Shown here one piece after another: positions 51,303-64,000 of a stretch of DNA of 64,000 bases. Every line of letters starts with the position of its first letter. The stretch's first letter is position 1. The translations under genes and the position numbers were made by a program. This DNA comes from Theocolax elegans (Eukaryota > Arthropoda > Insecta > Hymenoptera > Cerocephalidae). Location of the stretch: contig CM047430.1 of the NCBI GenBank assembly GCA_026168455.1, forward strand, positions 68,921,044 through 68,985,043, read 5' to 3'. The notes below the pieces were generated by a model that was given only the letters and a program-made list of their open reading frames with translations, was not told where the DNA came from and made no database searches.

Positions 51303-54300
51303 CGACTTCTTAGCCGGTTTATGCGTGTATATACGTGTAATATTGCATGTTAACTCAATCCACCCCGCAACGGAACGAAATCTAAATATTTAAATATTTG
51401 GCCTTCTTTGCCGGTTTATGTGTGTATATACATGTAAAAATGCATTTTAATTCAATCCACGCGACAATGGACCGAAATCTAAAAATTTGAAAATTCGACT
51501 TCATAGCCAGTTTAGGTGTGTATATACATGTAAAAATGCATTTTAATTCAATCCACGCGGCAATGGAACGAAATCTAAAAATTTGAAAATTTCGACTTCA
51601 TAGCTGGTTTATGTGTATATATACGTGTAATATTGCTTGTTAATTCAATCCACCCCGCAACGGAACGAAATCTAAAAATTTGAAAATTTTGACTTCTTAG
51701 CCGGTTTATGCGTGTATATACGTGAAAAAAAGCATTTGAATTCAAAGCACCCGGCTATGGAACGAAATCTAAAAATTTGAAAATTTGGACTTCCTAGCTG
51801 GTTTATGTGTGTATATACGTGTAAAAATGCATGTTAATTCAATCCACCCGGCAACAGAACGAAATCTAAAAATTTGAAAATATCGAATTCATAGCCGGTT
51901 TATGCGTGTATATACGTGAAAAAAAGCATTTGATTTCAAAGCACCCGGCTATGGAACGAAATCTAAAAATTTGAAAATTTGGACTTCCTAGCCGGTGTAT
52001 GTGTGTATATACGTGTAAAAATGCATGTTAATTCAATCCACCCCGCAACGGAACGAAATCTAAAAATTTGAAAATTTTGACTTCATAGACGGTTTATGCG
52101 TGTATAAACGTGTAAAAATGCATGTTAATTCAATCCACCCGGCAGTGGAACGAAATCTAAAAATTTGAAAATTTCGACTTCATAGCCGGTTTATGCGTGT
52201 ATATACGTGTAATATTGCATGTTTACTCAATCCACCCGGCAACGGAACGAAATCTAAAAATTTGAAAATTTGGCCTTCCTTGCCAGTTTAGGTGTGTATA
52301 TACATGTAAAATGCATTTTAATTCAATCCACGCGGCAATGGAACGAAATCTAAAAATTTGAAAATTTCGACTTCATAGCCGGTTTATGTGTATATTTACA
52401 TGTAATATTGTATGTTAACTCAATGGACCCGGCAACGGAAAGAAATCTAAAAATTTGAAAGTTTGGACTTCCTAGCTGGTTTATGTGTGTATATACGTGT
52501 AATATTGCATGTTAACTCAATCCACCCCGCAACGGAACGAAATCTAAATATTTGAATATTTGGCCTTCTTTGCCGGTTTATGTGTGTATATACATGTAAA
52601 AATGCATGTTAATTCAATTCACCCGGCAATGGAACGAAATCTAAAAATTGGAAAATTTCGACTTCATAGCCGGTTTATACGTGTATATACGTGAAAAAAA
52701 GCATTTGAATTCAAAGCACCCGGCTAAGGAACGAAATCTAAAAATTTGAAAATTTCGACTTCATAGCCGGTTTATGTGTGTATATACATGTAATATTGCA
52801 TGTTAACTCAATGCACCCGGCAACGGAACGAAATCTAAAAATTTGAAAATTTGGACTTCCTAGCTGGTTTTTGTGTGTATATACGTGTAAAAATGCATTT
52901 GAATTCAAAGCACCCGGCTATGGAACGAAATCTAAAAATTAGAAAATTTCGACTTCATAGCCGGTTTATGCGTGTATATACGTGTAATATTGCATGATAA
53001 CTCAATCCACCCGGCAACGGAGCGAAATCTAAATATTTGAAAATTTGGCCTTCCTTGCCAGTTTAGGTGTGTATATACATGTAAAAATGCATTTGAATTC
53101 AATCCACGCGGCAATGGAACGAAATCTAAAAATTTGAAAATTTCGACATCATAGCCGGTTTATGTGTGTATATACATGTAATATTGCATGTTAACTCAAT
53201 GCACCCAGCAACGGAACGAAATCTAAAAATTTGAAAATTTGGACTTCCTAGCTGGTTTATGTGTATATATACGTGTAATATTGCTTGTTAATTCAATCCA
53301 CCCCCCAACGGAACGAAATCTAAAAATTTGAAAATTTTGACTTCTTAGACGGTTTATGCGTGTATAATCGTGTAAAAATGCATGTTAATTCAATCCACCC
53401 GGCAGTGGAACGAAATCTAAAAATTTGAAAATTTCGACTTCATAGCCGGTTTATGCGTGTATATACGTGTAATATTGCATGTTTACTCAATCCACCCGGC
53501 AACGGAACGAAATCTAAAAATTTGAAAATTTGGCCTTCCTTGCCAGTTTAGGTGTGTATATACATGTAAAAATGCATTTTAATTCAATCCACACGGCAAT
53601 GGAACGAAATCTAAAAATTTGAAAATTTCGACTTCATAGCCGGTTTATGTGTGTATATTCATGTAATATTGTATGTTAACTCAATGCACCCGGCAACGGA
53701 AAGAAATCTAAAAATTTGAAAGTTTGGACTTCCTAGCTGGTTTATGTGTGTATATACGTGTAATATTGCATGTTAATACAATCCACCCGGCAATGGAACG
53801 AAATCTAAAAATTTGAAAATTTTGACTTCTTAGCCGGTTTATATATGTTTATACGAGAAAAAACCATTTGAATTCAAAGCACCCGGCTATGGAACGAAAT
53901 CTAAAAATTTGAAAATTACGACTTCTTAGCCGGTTTTTGTGTGTATATACGTGTAAAAATGCATGTTAATTCAATCCACCCCGCAACGGAACGAAATCTA
54001 AAAATTTGAAAATTTGGACTTCTAAGCTGGTTTATGTGTGTATAGACGTGTAAAAATGCATGTTAATTCAATCCACCCCGCAACGGAACGAAATCTAAAA
54101 ATTTGAAAATTTGGACTTCTAAGCTGGTTTATGTGTGTATAGACGTGTAAAAATGCATGTTAATTCAATCCACCCGGCAACGGAACGAAATCTAAATATT
54201 TGAAAATTTGGCCTTCTTTGCCGGTTTATGTGTGTATATACATGTAAAAATGCATTTTAATTCAATCCACGCGGCAATGGAACGAAATCTAAAAATTTGA

Positions 54301-57300
54301 AAATTTCGACTTCATAGCCGGTTTATGTGTGTATATACATGTAATATTGCATGTTAACTCAATGCACCCAGCAACGGAACGAAATCTAAAAATTTGAAAA
54401 TTTGGACTTCCTAGCTGGTTTATGTGTATATATACGTGTAATATTGCTTGTTAATTCAATCCACCCCCCAACGGAACGAAATCTAAAAATTTGAAAATTT
54501 TGACTTCATAGACGGTTTATGCGTGTATAAACGTGTAAAAATGCATGTTAATTCAATCCACCCGGCAGTGGAACGAAATCTAAAAATTTGAAAATTTCGA
54601 CTTCATAGCCGGTTTATGCGTGTATATACGTGTAATATTGCATGTTTACTCAATCCACCCGGCAACGGAACGAAATCTAAAAATTTGAAAATTTGACCTT
54701 CCTTGCCAGTTTAGGTGTGTATATACATGTAAAAATGCATTTTAATTCAATCCACGCGGGAATGGAACGAAATCTAAAAATTTGAAAATTTCGACTTCAT
54801 AGCCGGTTTATGTGTGTATTTACATGTAATATTGTATGTTAACTCAATGCACCCGGCAACGGAAAGAAATCTAAAAATTTGAAAGTTTGGACTTCCTAGC
54901 TGGTTTATGTGTGTATATACGTGTAATATTGCATGTTAACTCAATCCACCCCGCAACGGAACGAAATCTAAATATTTGAATATTTGGCCTTCTTGCCGGT
55001 TTATGTGTGTATATACATGTAAAAATGCATGTTAATTCAATTCACCCAGCAATGGAACGAAATCTAAAAATTGGAAAATTTCGACTTCATAGCCGGTTTA
55101 TACGTGTATATACGTGAAAAAAAGCATTTGAATTCAAAGCACCCGGCTAAGGAACGAAATCTAAAAATTTGAAAATTTCGACTTCTTTGCCGGGTTATGT
55201 GTGTATATACGTGTAAAAATGCATGATAACTCACTCCACCCGGCAACGGAACGAAATCTAAATATTTGAAAATTTGGCCTTCTTTGCCGGTTTATGTGTG
55301 TATATACATGTAAAAATGCATTTTAATTCAATCCACGCGGCAATGGAACGAAATCTAAAAATTTGAAAATTCGACTTCATAGCCAGTTTAGGTGTGTATC
55401 ATGTAAAAATGCATTTTAATTCAATCCACGCTGCAATGGAACGAAAAATCTAAAATTTGAAAATTTCGACTTCATAGCCGGTTTATGTGCGTATATACAT
55501 GTAATATTGCATGTTAACTCAATGCACCCAGCAACGGAACGAAATCTAAAATTTGAAAATTTGGACTTCCTAGCTGGTTTATGTGTATATACGTGTAATA
55601 TTGCTTGTTAATTCAATCCACCCCGCAACGGAACGAAATCTAAAATTTGAAAATTTGACTTCATAGACGGTTTCTGCGTGTATAAACGTGTAAAAATGCA
55701 TGTTAATTCAATCCACCCGGCAGTGGAACGAAATCTAAAAATTTGAAAATTTCGACTTCATAGCCGGTTTATGCGTGTATATACGTGTAAAAATGCATTT
55801 TAATTCAATCCACGCGGCAATGGAACGAAATCTAAAAATTTGAAAATTCGACTTCATAGCCAGTTTAGGTGTGTATATACATGTAAAAATGCATTTTAAT
55901 TCAATCCACGCGGCAATGGAACGAAATCTAAAAATTTGAAAATTTCGACTTCATAGCCGGTTTATGTGGTATATACATGTAATATTGCATGTTAACTCAA
56001 TGCACCCAGCAACGGAACGAAATCTAAAAATTTGAAAATTTGGACTTCCTAGCTGGTTTATGTGTATATATACGTGTAATATTGCTTGTTAATTCAATCC
56101 ACCCCGCAACGGAACGAAATCTAAAAATTTGAAAATTTTGACTTCATAGACGGTTTCTGCGTGTATAAACGTGTAAAAATGCATGTTAATTCAATCCACC
56201 CGGCAGTGGAACGAAATCTAAAAATTTGAAAATTTCGACTTCATAGCCGGTTTATGCGTGTATATACGTGTAATATTGCATGTTTACTCAATCCACCCGG
56301 CAACGGAACGAAATCTAAAAATTTGAAAATTTGGCCTTCCTTGCCAGTTTAGGTGTGTATATACATGTAAAAATGCATTTTAATTCAATCCACGCGGCAA
56401 TGGAACGAAATCTAAAATTTGAAAATTTCGACTTCATAGCCGGTTTATGTGTATATTTACATGTAATATTGTATGTTAACTCAATGCACCCGGCAACGGA
56501 AAGAAATCTAAAATTTGAAAGTTTGGACTTCCTAGCTGGTTTATGTGTGTATATACGTGTAATATTGCATGTTAACTCAATCCACCCCGCAACGGAACGA
56601 AATCTAAATATTTGAATATTTGGCCTTCTTTGCCGGTTTATATGTGTATATACGTGAAAAAAAGCATTTGAATTCAAACCACCCGGCTATGGAACGAAAA
56701 CTAAAAATTTGAAAATTTGGCCTTCTTTGCCGGTTTATGAGTGTATATACATGTAAAAATGCATGTTAATTCAATCCACCCGGCAATGGAACGAAATCTA
56801 AAAATTTGAAAATTTCGACTTCTTTGCCGGGTTATGTGTGTATATACGTGAAAAAAAGCATTTGAATTCAAAGCACCCGGCAGTGGAACGAAATCTAAAA
56901 ATTTGAAAATATCGACTTCATAGCCGGTTTATGCGTGTATATACGAGAAGAAAGCATTTGAATTCAATGCACCCGGCTATGGAACGAAATCTAAAAATTT
57001 GAAAATTTCGACTTCTTTGCCGGGTTATGTGTGTATATACGTGTAAAAATGCATGATAACTCAATCCACCCGGCAACGGAACGAAATCTAAATATTTGAA
57101 AATTTGGCCTTCTTTGCCGGTTTATGTGTGTATATACGTGTAAAAATGCATGTTAATTCAATCCGGTTTATATGTGTTTATACGAGAAAAAAGCATTTCA
57201 ATTCAAAGCACCCGGCTATGGAACGAAATCTAAAAATTTGAAAATTTCGACTTCTTAGCCGGTTTATGCGTGTATATACGTGTAATATTGCATGTTAACT

Positions 57301-60300
57301 CATTCCACCCCGCAACGGAACGAATCTAAATATTTAAATATTTGGCCTTCTTTGCCGGTTTATGTGTGTATATACATGTAAAAATGCATTTTAATTCAAT
57401 CCACGCGGCAATGGAACGAAATCTAAAAATTTGAAAATTTCGACTTCATAGCCGGTTTATGCGTGTATAAACGTGTAAAAATGCATGTTAATTCAATCCA
57501 CCTGGCAGTGGAACAAAATCTAAAAATTTGAAAATTTCGACTTCATAGCCGGTTTATGCGTGTATATACGTGTAATATTGCATGTTTACTCAATCCACCC
57601 GGCAACGGAACGAAATCTAAAAATTTGAAAATTTGGCCTTCCTTGCCAGTTTAGGTGTGTATATACATGTAAAAATGCATTTTAATTCAATCCACGCGGC
57701 AATGGAACGAAATCTAAAAATTTGAAAATTTCGACTTCATAGCCGGTATATGTGTGTATTTACATGTAATATTGTATGTTAACTCAATGCACCCGGCAAC
57801 GGAAAGAAATCTAAAAATTTGAAAGTTTGGACTTCCTAGCTGGTTTATGTGTGTATATACGTGTAATATTGCATGTTAACTCAATCCACCCCGCAACGTA
57901 ACGAAATCTAAATATTTGAATATTTGGCCTTCTTTGCCGGTTTATGTGTGTATATACATGTAAAAATGCATGTTAATTCAATTCACCCGGCAATGGAACG
58001 AAATCTAAAAATTGGAAAATTTCGACTTCATAGCCGGTTCATACGTGTATATACGTGAAAAAAAGCATTTGAATTCAAAGCACCCGGCTAAGGAACGAAA
58101 TCTAAAAATTTGAAAATTTCGACTTCATAGCCGGTTTATGTGTGTATATACATGTAATAATGCATGTTAACGCAATGCACCCGGCAACGGAACGAAATCT
58201 AAAAATTTGAAAATTTGGACTACCTAGCTGGTTTTTGTGTGTATATACGTGTAAAAATGCATTTGAATTCAAAGCACCCGGCTAAGGAACGAAATCTAAA
58301 AATTTGAAAATTTCGACTTCTTTGCCGGGTTATGTGTGTATATACGTGTAAAAATGCATGATAACTCAATCCACCCGGCAACGGAACGAAATCTAAATAT
58401 TTGAAAATTTGGCCTTCTTTGCCGGTTTATGTGTGTATATACGTGTAAAAATGCATGTTAATTCAATCCGGTTTATATGTGTTTATACGAGAAAAAAGCA
58501 TTTCAATTCAAAGCACCCGGCTATGGAACGAAATCTAAAAATTTGAAAATTTGGCCTTCTTTGCCGGTTTATGAGTGTATATACATGTAAAAATGCATGT
58601 TAATTCAATCCACCCGGCAATGGAACGAAATCTAAAAATTTGAAAATTTCGACTTCTTTGCCGGGTTATGTGTGTATATACGTGTAAAAATGCATGTTAA
58701 TTCATTCCACCCGGCAGTGGAACGAAATCTAAAAATTTGAAAATATCGACTTCATAGCCGGTTTATGCGTGTATATACGAGAAAAAAGCATTTGAATTCA
58801 ATGCACCCGGCTATGGAACGAAATCTAAAAATTTGAAAATTTCGACTTCTTTGCCGGGTTATGTGTGTATATACGTGTAAAAATGCATGATAACTCAATC
58901 CACCCGGCAACGGAACGAAATCTAAATATTTGAAAATTTGGCCTTCAATGCCGGTTTATGTGTGTATATACATGTAAAAATGCATTTTAATTCAATCCAC
59001 GCGGCAATGGAACGAAATCTAAAAATTTGAAAATTTCGACTTCATAGCCGGTTTATGCGTGTATAAACGTGTAAAAATGCATGTTAATTCAATCCACCTG
59101 GCAGTGGAACAAAATCTAAAAATTTGAAAATTTCGACTTCATAGCCGGTTTATGCGTGTAGATACGTGTAATATTGCATGTTTCTCAATCCACCCGGCAA
59201 CGGAACGAAATCTAAAAATTTGAAAATTTGGCCTTCCTTGCCAGTTTAGGTGTGAAAATTCGACTTCATAGCCGGTTATTGCGTGTATAACGTGTAAAAA
59301 TGCATGTTAATTCAATCCCCTGGCAGTGGAACAAAATCTAAAAATTTGAAATTTCGACTCATAGCCGGTTGATGCGTGTATATACGTGTAATATTGCATG
59401 TTTACTCAAATCCACCCGGCAACGGAACGAAATCTAAAAATTTGAAAATTGGCCTTCCTTGCCAGTTTAGGTTGTGTTATACATGTAAAATGCATTTTAA
59501 TTCAATCCACGCGGCAATGGCACGAAATCTAAAAATTTGAAAATTTCGACTTCATAGCCGGTATATGTGTGTATTTACATGTAATATTGTATGTTAACTC
59601 AATGCACCCGGCAACGGAAAGAAATCTAAAAATTTGAAAGTTTGGACTTCCTAGCTGGTTTATGTGTGTAGATACGTGTAATATTGCATGTTAACTCAAT
59701 CCACCCCGCAACGTAACGAAATCTAAATATTTGAATATTTGGCCTTCTTTGCCGGTTTATGTGTGTATATACATGTAAAAATGCATGTTAATTCAATTCA
59801 CCCGGCAATGGAACGAAATCTAAAAATTGGAAAATTTCGACTTCATAGCCGGTTCATACGTGTATATACGTGAAAAAAAGCATTTGAATTCAAAGCACCC
59901 GGCTAAGGAACGAAATCTAAAAATTTGAAAATTTCGACTTCATAGCCGGTTTATGTGTGTATATACATGTAATAATGCATGTTAACGCAATGCACCCGGC
60001 AACGGAACGAAATCTAAAAATTTGAAAATTTGGACTACCTAGCTGGTTTTTGTGTGTATATACGTGTAAAAATGCATTTGAATTCAAAGCACCCGGCTAA
60101 GGAACGAAATCTAAAAATTTGAAAATTTCGACTTCTTTGCCGGGTTATGTGTGTATATACGTGTAAAAATGCATGATAACTCAATCCACCCGGCAACGGA
60201 ACGAAATCTAAATATTTGAAAATTTGGCCTTCTTTGCCGGTTTATGTGTGTATATACGTGTAAAAATGCATGTTAATTCAATCCGGTTTATATGTGTTTA

Positions 60301-63300
60301 TACGAGAAAAAAGCATTTCAATTCAAAGCACCCGGCTATGGAACGAAATCTAAAAATTTGAAAATTTGGCCTTCTTTGCCGGTTTATGAGTGTATATACA
60401 TGTAAAAATGCATGTTAATTCAATCCACCCGGCAATGGAACGAAATCTAAAAATTTGAAAATTTCGACTTCTTTGCCGGGTTATGTGTGTATATACGTGT
60501 AAAAATGCATGTTAATTCATTCCACCCGGCAGTGGAACGAAATCTAAAAATTTGAAAATATCGACTTCATAGCCGGTTTATGCGTGTATATACGAGAAAA
60601 AAGCATTTGAATTCAATGCACCCGGCTATGGAACGAAATCTAAAAATTTGAAAATTTCGACTTCTTTGCCGGGTTATGTGTGTATATACGTGTAAAAATG
60701 CATGATAACTCAATCCACCCGGCATCGGAACGAAATCTAAATATTTGAAAATTTGGCCTTCAATGCCGGTTTATGTGTGTCTATACGTGTAAAAATGCAT
60801 GTTAATTCAATCCGGTTTATATGTGTTTATACGAGAAAAAAGCATTTCAATTCAAAGCACCCGGCTATGGAACGAAATCTAAAAATTTGAAAATTTCGAC
60901 TTCTTAGCCGGTTTATGCGTGTATATACGTGTAATATTGCATGTTAACTCATTCCACCCCGCAACGGAACGAAATCTAAATATTTAAATATTTGGCCTTC
61001 TTTGCCGGTTTATGTGTGTATATACATGTAAAAATGCATTTTAATTCAATCCACGCGGCAATGGAACGAAATCTAAAAATTTGAAAATTTCGACTTCATA
61101 GCCGGTTTATGTGTGTATATACATGTAATATTGCATGTTAACTCAATGCACCCAGCAACGGAACGAAATCTAAAAATTTGAAAATTTGGACTTCCTAGCT
61201 GGTTTATGTGTATATATACGTGTAATATTGCTTGTTAATTCAATCCACCCCCCAACGGAACGAAATCTAAAAATTTGAAAATTTTGACTTCATAGACGGT
61301 TTATGCGTGTATAAACGTGTAAAAATGCATGTTAATTCAATCCACCCGGCAGTGGAACGAAATCTAAAAATTTGAAAATTTCGACTTCATAGCCGGTTTA
61401 TGTGTGTATATACGTGTAATATTGCATGTTTACTCAATCCACCCGACAATGGAACGAAATCTAAAAATTTGAAAATTTGGCCTTCCTAGCTGGTTTATGT
61501 GTATATATACGTGTAATATTGCTTGTTAATTCAATCCACCCCCCAACGGAACGAAATCTAAAAATTTGAAAATTTTGACTTCATAGACGGTTTATGCGTG
61601 TATAAACGTGTAAAAATGCATGTTAATTCAATCCACCCGGCAGTGGAACGAAATCTAAAAATTTGAAAATTTCGACTTCATAGCCGGTTTATGCGTGTAT
61701 ATACGTGTAATATTGCATGTTTACTCAATCCACCCGGCAACGGAACGAAATCTAAAAATTTGAAAATTTGGCCTTCCTTGCCAGTTTAGGTGTGTATATA
61801 CATGTAAAAATGCATTTTAATTCAATCCACGCGGCAATGGAACGAAATCTAAAAATTTGAAAATTTCGACTTCATAGCCGGTATATGTGTGTATTTACAT
61901 GTAATATTGTATGTTAACTCAATGCACCCGGCAACGGAAAGAAATCTAAAAATTTGAAAGTTTGGACTTCCTAGCTGGTTTATGTGTGTATATACGTGTA
62001 ATATTGCATGTTAACTCAATCCACCCCGCAACGGAACGAAATCTAAATATTTGAATATTTGGCCTTCTTTGCCGGTTTATGTGTGTATATACATGTAAAA
62101 ATGCATGTTAATTCAATTCACCCGGCAATGGAACGAATTCTAAAAATTGGAAAATTTCGACTTCATAGCCGGTTTATACGTGTATATACGTGAAAAAAAG
62201 CATTTGAATTCAAAGCACCCGGCTAAGGAACGAAATCTAAAAATTTAAAAATTTCGACTTCATAGCCGGTTTATGTGTGTATATACATGTAATATTGCAT
62301 GTTAACTCAATGCACCCGGCAACGGAACGAGATCTAAAAATTTGAAAATTTGGACTTCCTAGCTGGTTTTTGTGTGTATATACGTGTAAAAATGCATTTC
62401 AATTCAAAGCACCCGGCTATGGAACGAAATCTAAAAATTTGAAAATTTCGACTTCTTTGCCGGGTTATGTGTGTATATACGTGTAAAAATGCATGATAAC
62501 TCAATCCACCCGGCAACGGAACGAAATCTAAATATTTGAAAATTTGGCCTTCTTTGCCGGTTTATGTGTGTATATACGTGTAAAAATGCATGTTAATTCA
62601 ATCCGGTTTATATGTGTTTATACGAGAAAAAAGCATTTCAATTCAAAGCACCCGGCTATGGAACGAAATCTAAAAATTTGAAAATTTGGCCTTCTTTGCC
62701 GGTTTATGAGTGTATATACATGTAAAAATGCATGTTAATTCAATCCACCCGGCAATGGAACGAAATCTAAAAATTTGAAAATATCGAATTCATAGCCGAT
62801 TTATGCGTGTATATACGTGAGAAAAAGCATTTGAATTCAAAGCACCCGGCTATGGAACGAAATCTAAAAATATGAAAATTTGGACTTCCTAGCTGGTTTA
62901 TGTGTGTATATTCGTGTAATATTGCATGTTAATTCAATCCACCCGGCAATGGAACGAAATCTAAATATTTGAAAATTTTGACTTCTTAGCCGGTTTATAT
63001 GTGTTTATACGAGAAAAAAGCATTTGAATTCAAAGCACCCGGCTATGGAACGAAATCTAAAAATTTGAAAATTTCGACTTCTTTGCCGGGTTATGTGTGT
63101 ATATACGTGAAAAAAAGCATTTGAATTCAAACCACCCGGCTATGGAACGAAAACTAAAAATTTGAAAATTTGGCCTTCTTTGCCGGTTTATGTGTGTATA
63201 TACATGTAAAAATGCATGTTAATTCAATCCACCCGGCAATGGAACGAAATCTAAAAATTTGAAAATATCGACTTCATAGCCGTTTATGCGTGTATATACG

Positions 63301-64000
63301 TGAAAAAAAGCATTTGAATTCAAACCACCCGCCTATGGAACGAAATCTAAAAATATGAAAATTTGGACTTCCTAGCTGGTTATGTGTGTATATACGTGTA
63401 AAAATGCATGTTAATTCAATCCACCCGGCAGTGGAACGAAATCTAAAAATTTGAAAATTTGGACTTCTATGCTGGTTTATGTGTGTATATACGTGTAATA
63501 TTGCATGTTAATTCAATCCACCCGGCAGTGGAACGAAATCTAAAAATTTGAAAATTTGGACTTCTATGCTGGTTTATGTGTGTATATACGTGTAATATTG
63601 CATGTTAATTCAATCCACCCGGCAACGGAACGAAATCTAAAAATTTGAAAATTTGGACTTCCTAGCTGGTTTATGTGTATATATACGTGTAATATTGCAT
63701 GTTAATTCAATCCACCCGGCAATGGAACGAAATCTAAAAATTTGAAAATATTGACTTCATAGACGGTTTATGCGTGTATATACGTGTAATATTGCATGTT
63801 AACATCAATCCACCCGGCAACGGAACGAAAGCTAAATATTTGAAAATTTGGCCTTCTTTGCCGGTTTATGTGTGTATATACATGTAAAAAATGCATGTTA
63901 ATTCAATCCACCCGGCAACAGAAAGAAATCTAAAAATTTGAAAATATCGAATTCATAGCCCGGTTTATGCGTGTATATACGTAAAAAAAAAGCATTTGAA

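Larger units (their letters stand above)
49302..64000. repeat. 97-bp satellite, higher-order array (right part)
   Basis: Continuation of the array to the window end; the true end is not seen. The register is clean at 49.8-51.3 kb, where fifteen successive types run before the first type returns about 1.5 kb later. The same order reappears at 60.9-62.7 kb. Types include the compound 142-bp monomer (for example 51161-51302) and the 97-bp types beginning TCGACTTCTTTGCCGGG or TGGACTTCCTAGCTGG. A large tandem duplication with period 1815 bp is evident at about 57.6-61.0 kb. Confidence 0.97.

Noticed and set aside
36380..62516. Recurring 60-codon minus-strand frames beginning MPGGLSYHAFLHVYTH at 36380, 38253, 42475, 50950 and 62334
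   Set aside because: These are the same higher-order monomer position read repeatedly; they are useful as register marks but are not genes.
34066..64000. CRISPR-like regular repeats
   Set aside because: Repeat units are contiguous 97-bp tandem monomers with no unique spacers, in a eukaryotic context.

Overview
The window looks like insect genomic DNA, most probably from a hymenopteran. The evidence is AT-rich, intron-rich DNA with frequent CpG in the non-coding parts, an insect-type ABCG gene with small exons and GT/AG introns, an insect-type non-LTR retrotransposon, and a large tandem satellite. The order is inferred, not proven.

Layout. (1) 1-22.8 kb is ordinary gene territory. A ten-exon ABCG1/ABCG4-like half-transporter runs on the + strand (coding 5121-15237, 681 codons if translation starts at 5121). 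Its introns and 5' flank hold small MITE-like elements, and a long AT-rich 3' flank carries several polyadenylation signals. (2) 22.8-31 kb is a repeat-rich transition zone. It has a 12-bp minisatellite, an inverted repeat with a 67-bp duplication, and a four-exon minus-strand gene for a 414-residue coiled-coil plus BEN-domain protein. Diverging from that gene is the 5' part of a small basic-protein gene. The pair may be the remains of a two-gene DNA transposon. (3) 31.06-34.03 kb is a 5'-truncated, frameshifted, minus-strand non-LTR retrotransposon (reverse transcriptase, then RNase H) lying directly against the satellite. (4) From 34.07 kb to the window end is about 30 kb of a 97-bp tandem satellite, interrupted by a 100-N assembly gap (35860-35959) and by a 1257-bp palindromic fold-back element (48045-49301).

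The most interesting structure is the satellite. It is not a simple tandem repeat but a higher-order repeat: about fifteen distinguishable 97-bp monomer types recur in fixed order with a period near 1.5 kb, and longer variants reach about 1.8 kb. One compound monomer of 142 bp recurs in every block. Each monomer carries short dyads and a motif resembling a vertebrate CENP-B box with two extra bases. Together with the retrotransposon and the composition shift, this suggests an edge between euchromatin and centromeric or pericentromeric heterochromatin. That functional reading is inference.

Open reading frames inside the satellite, including 150-residue ones on both strands, come from the repeat length and base deletions and are not annotated as genes.
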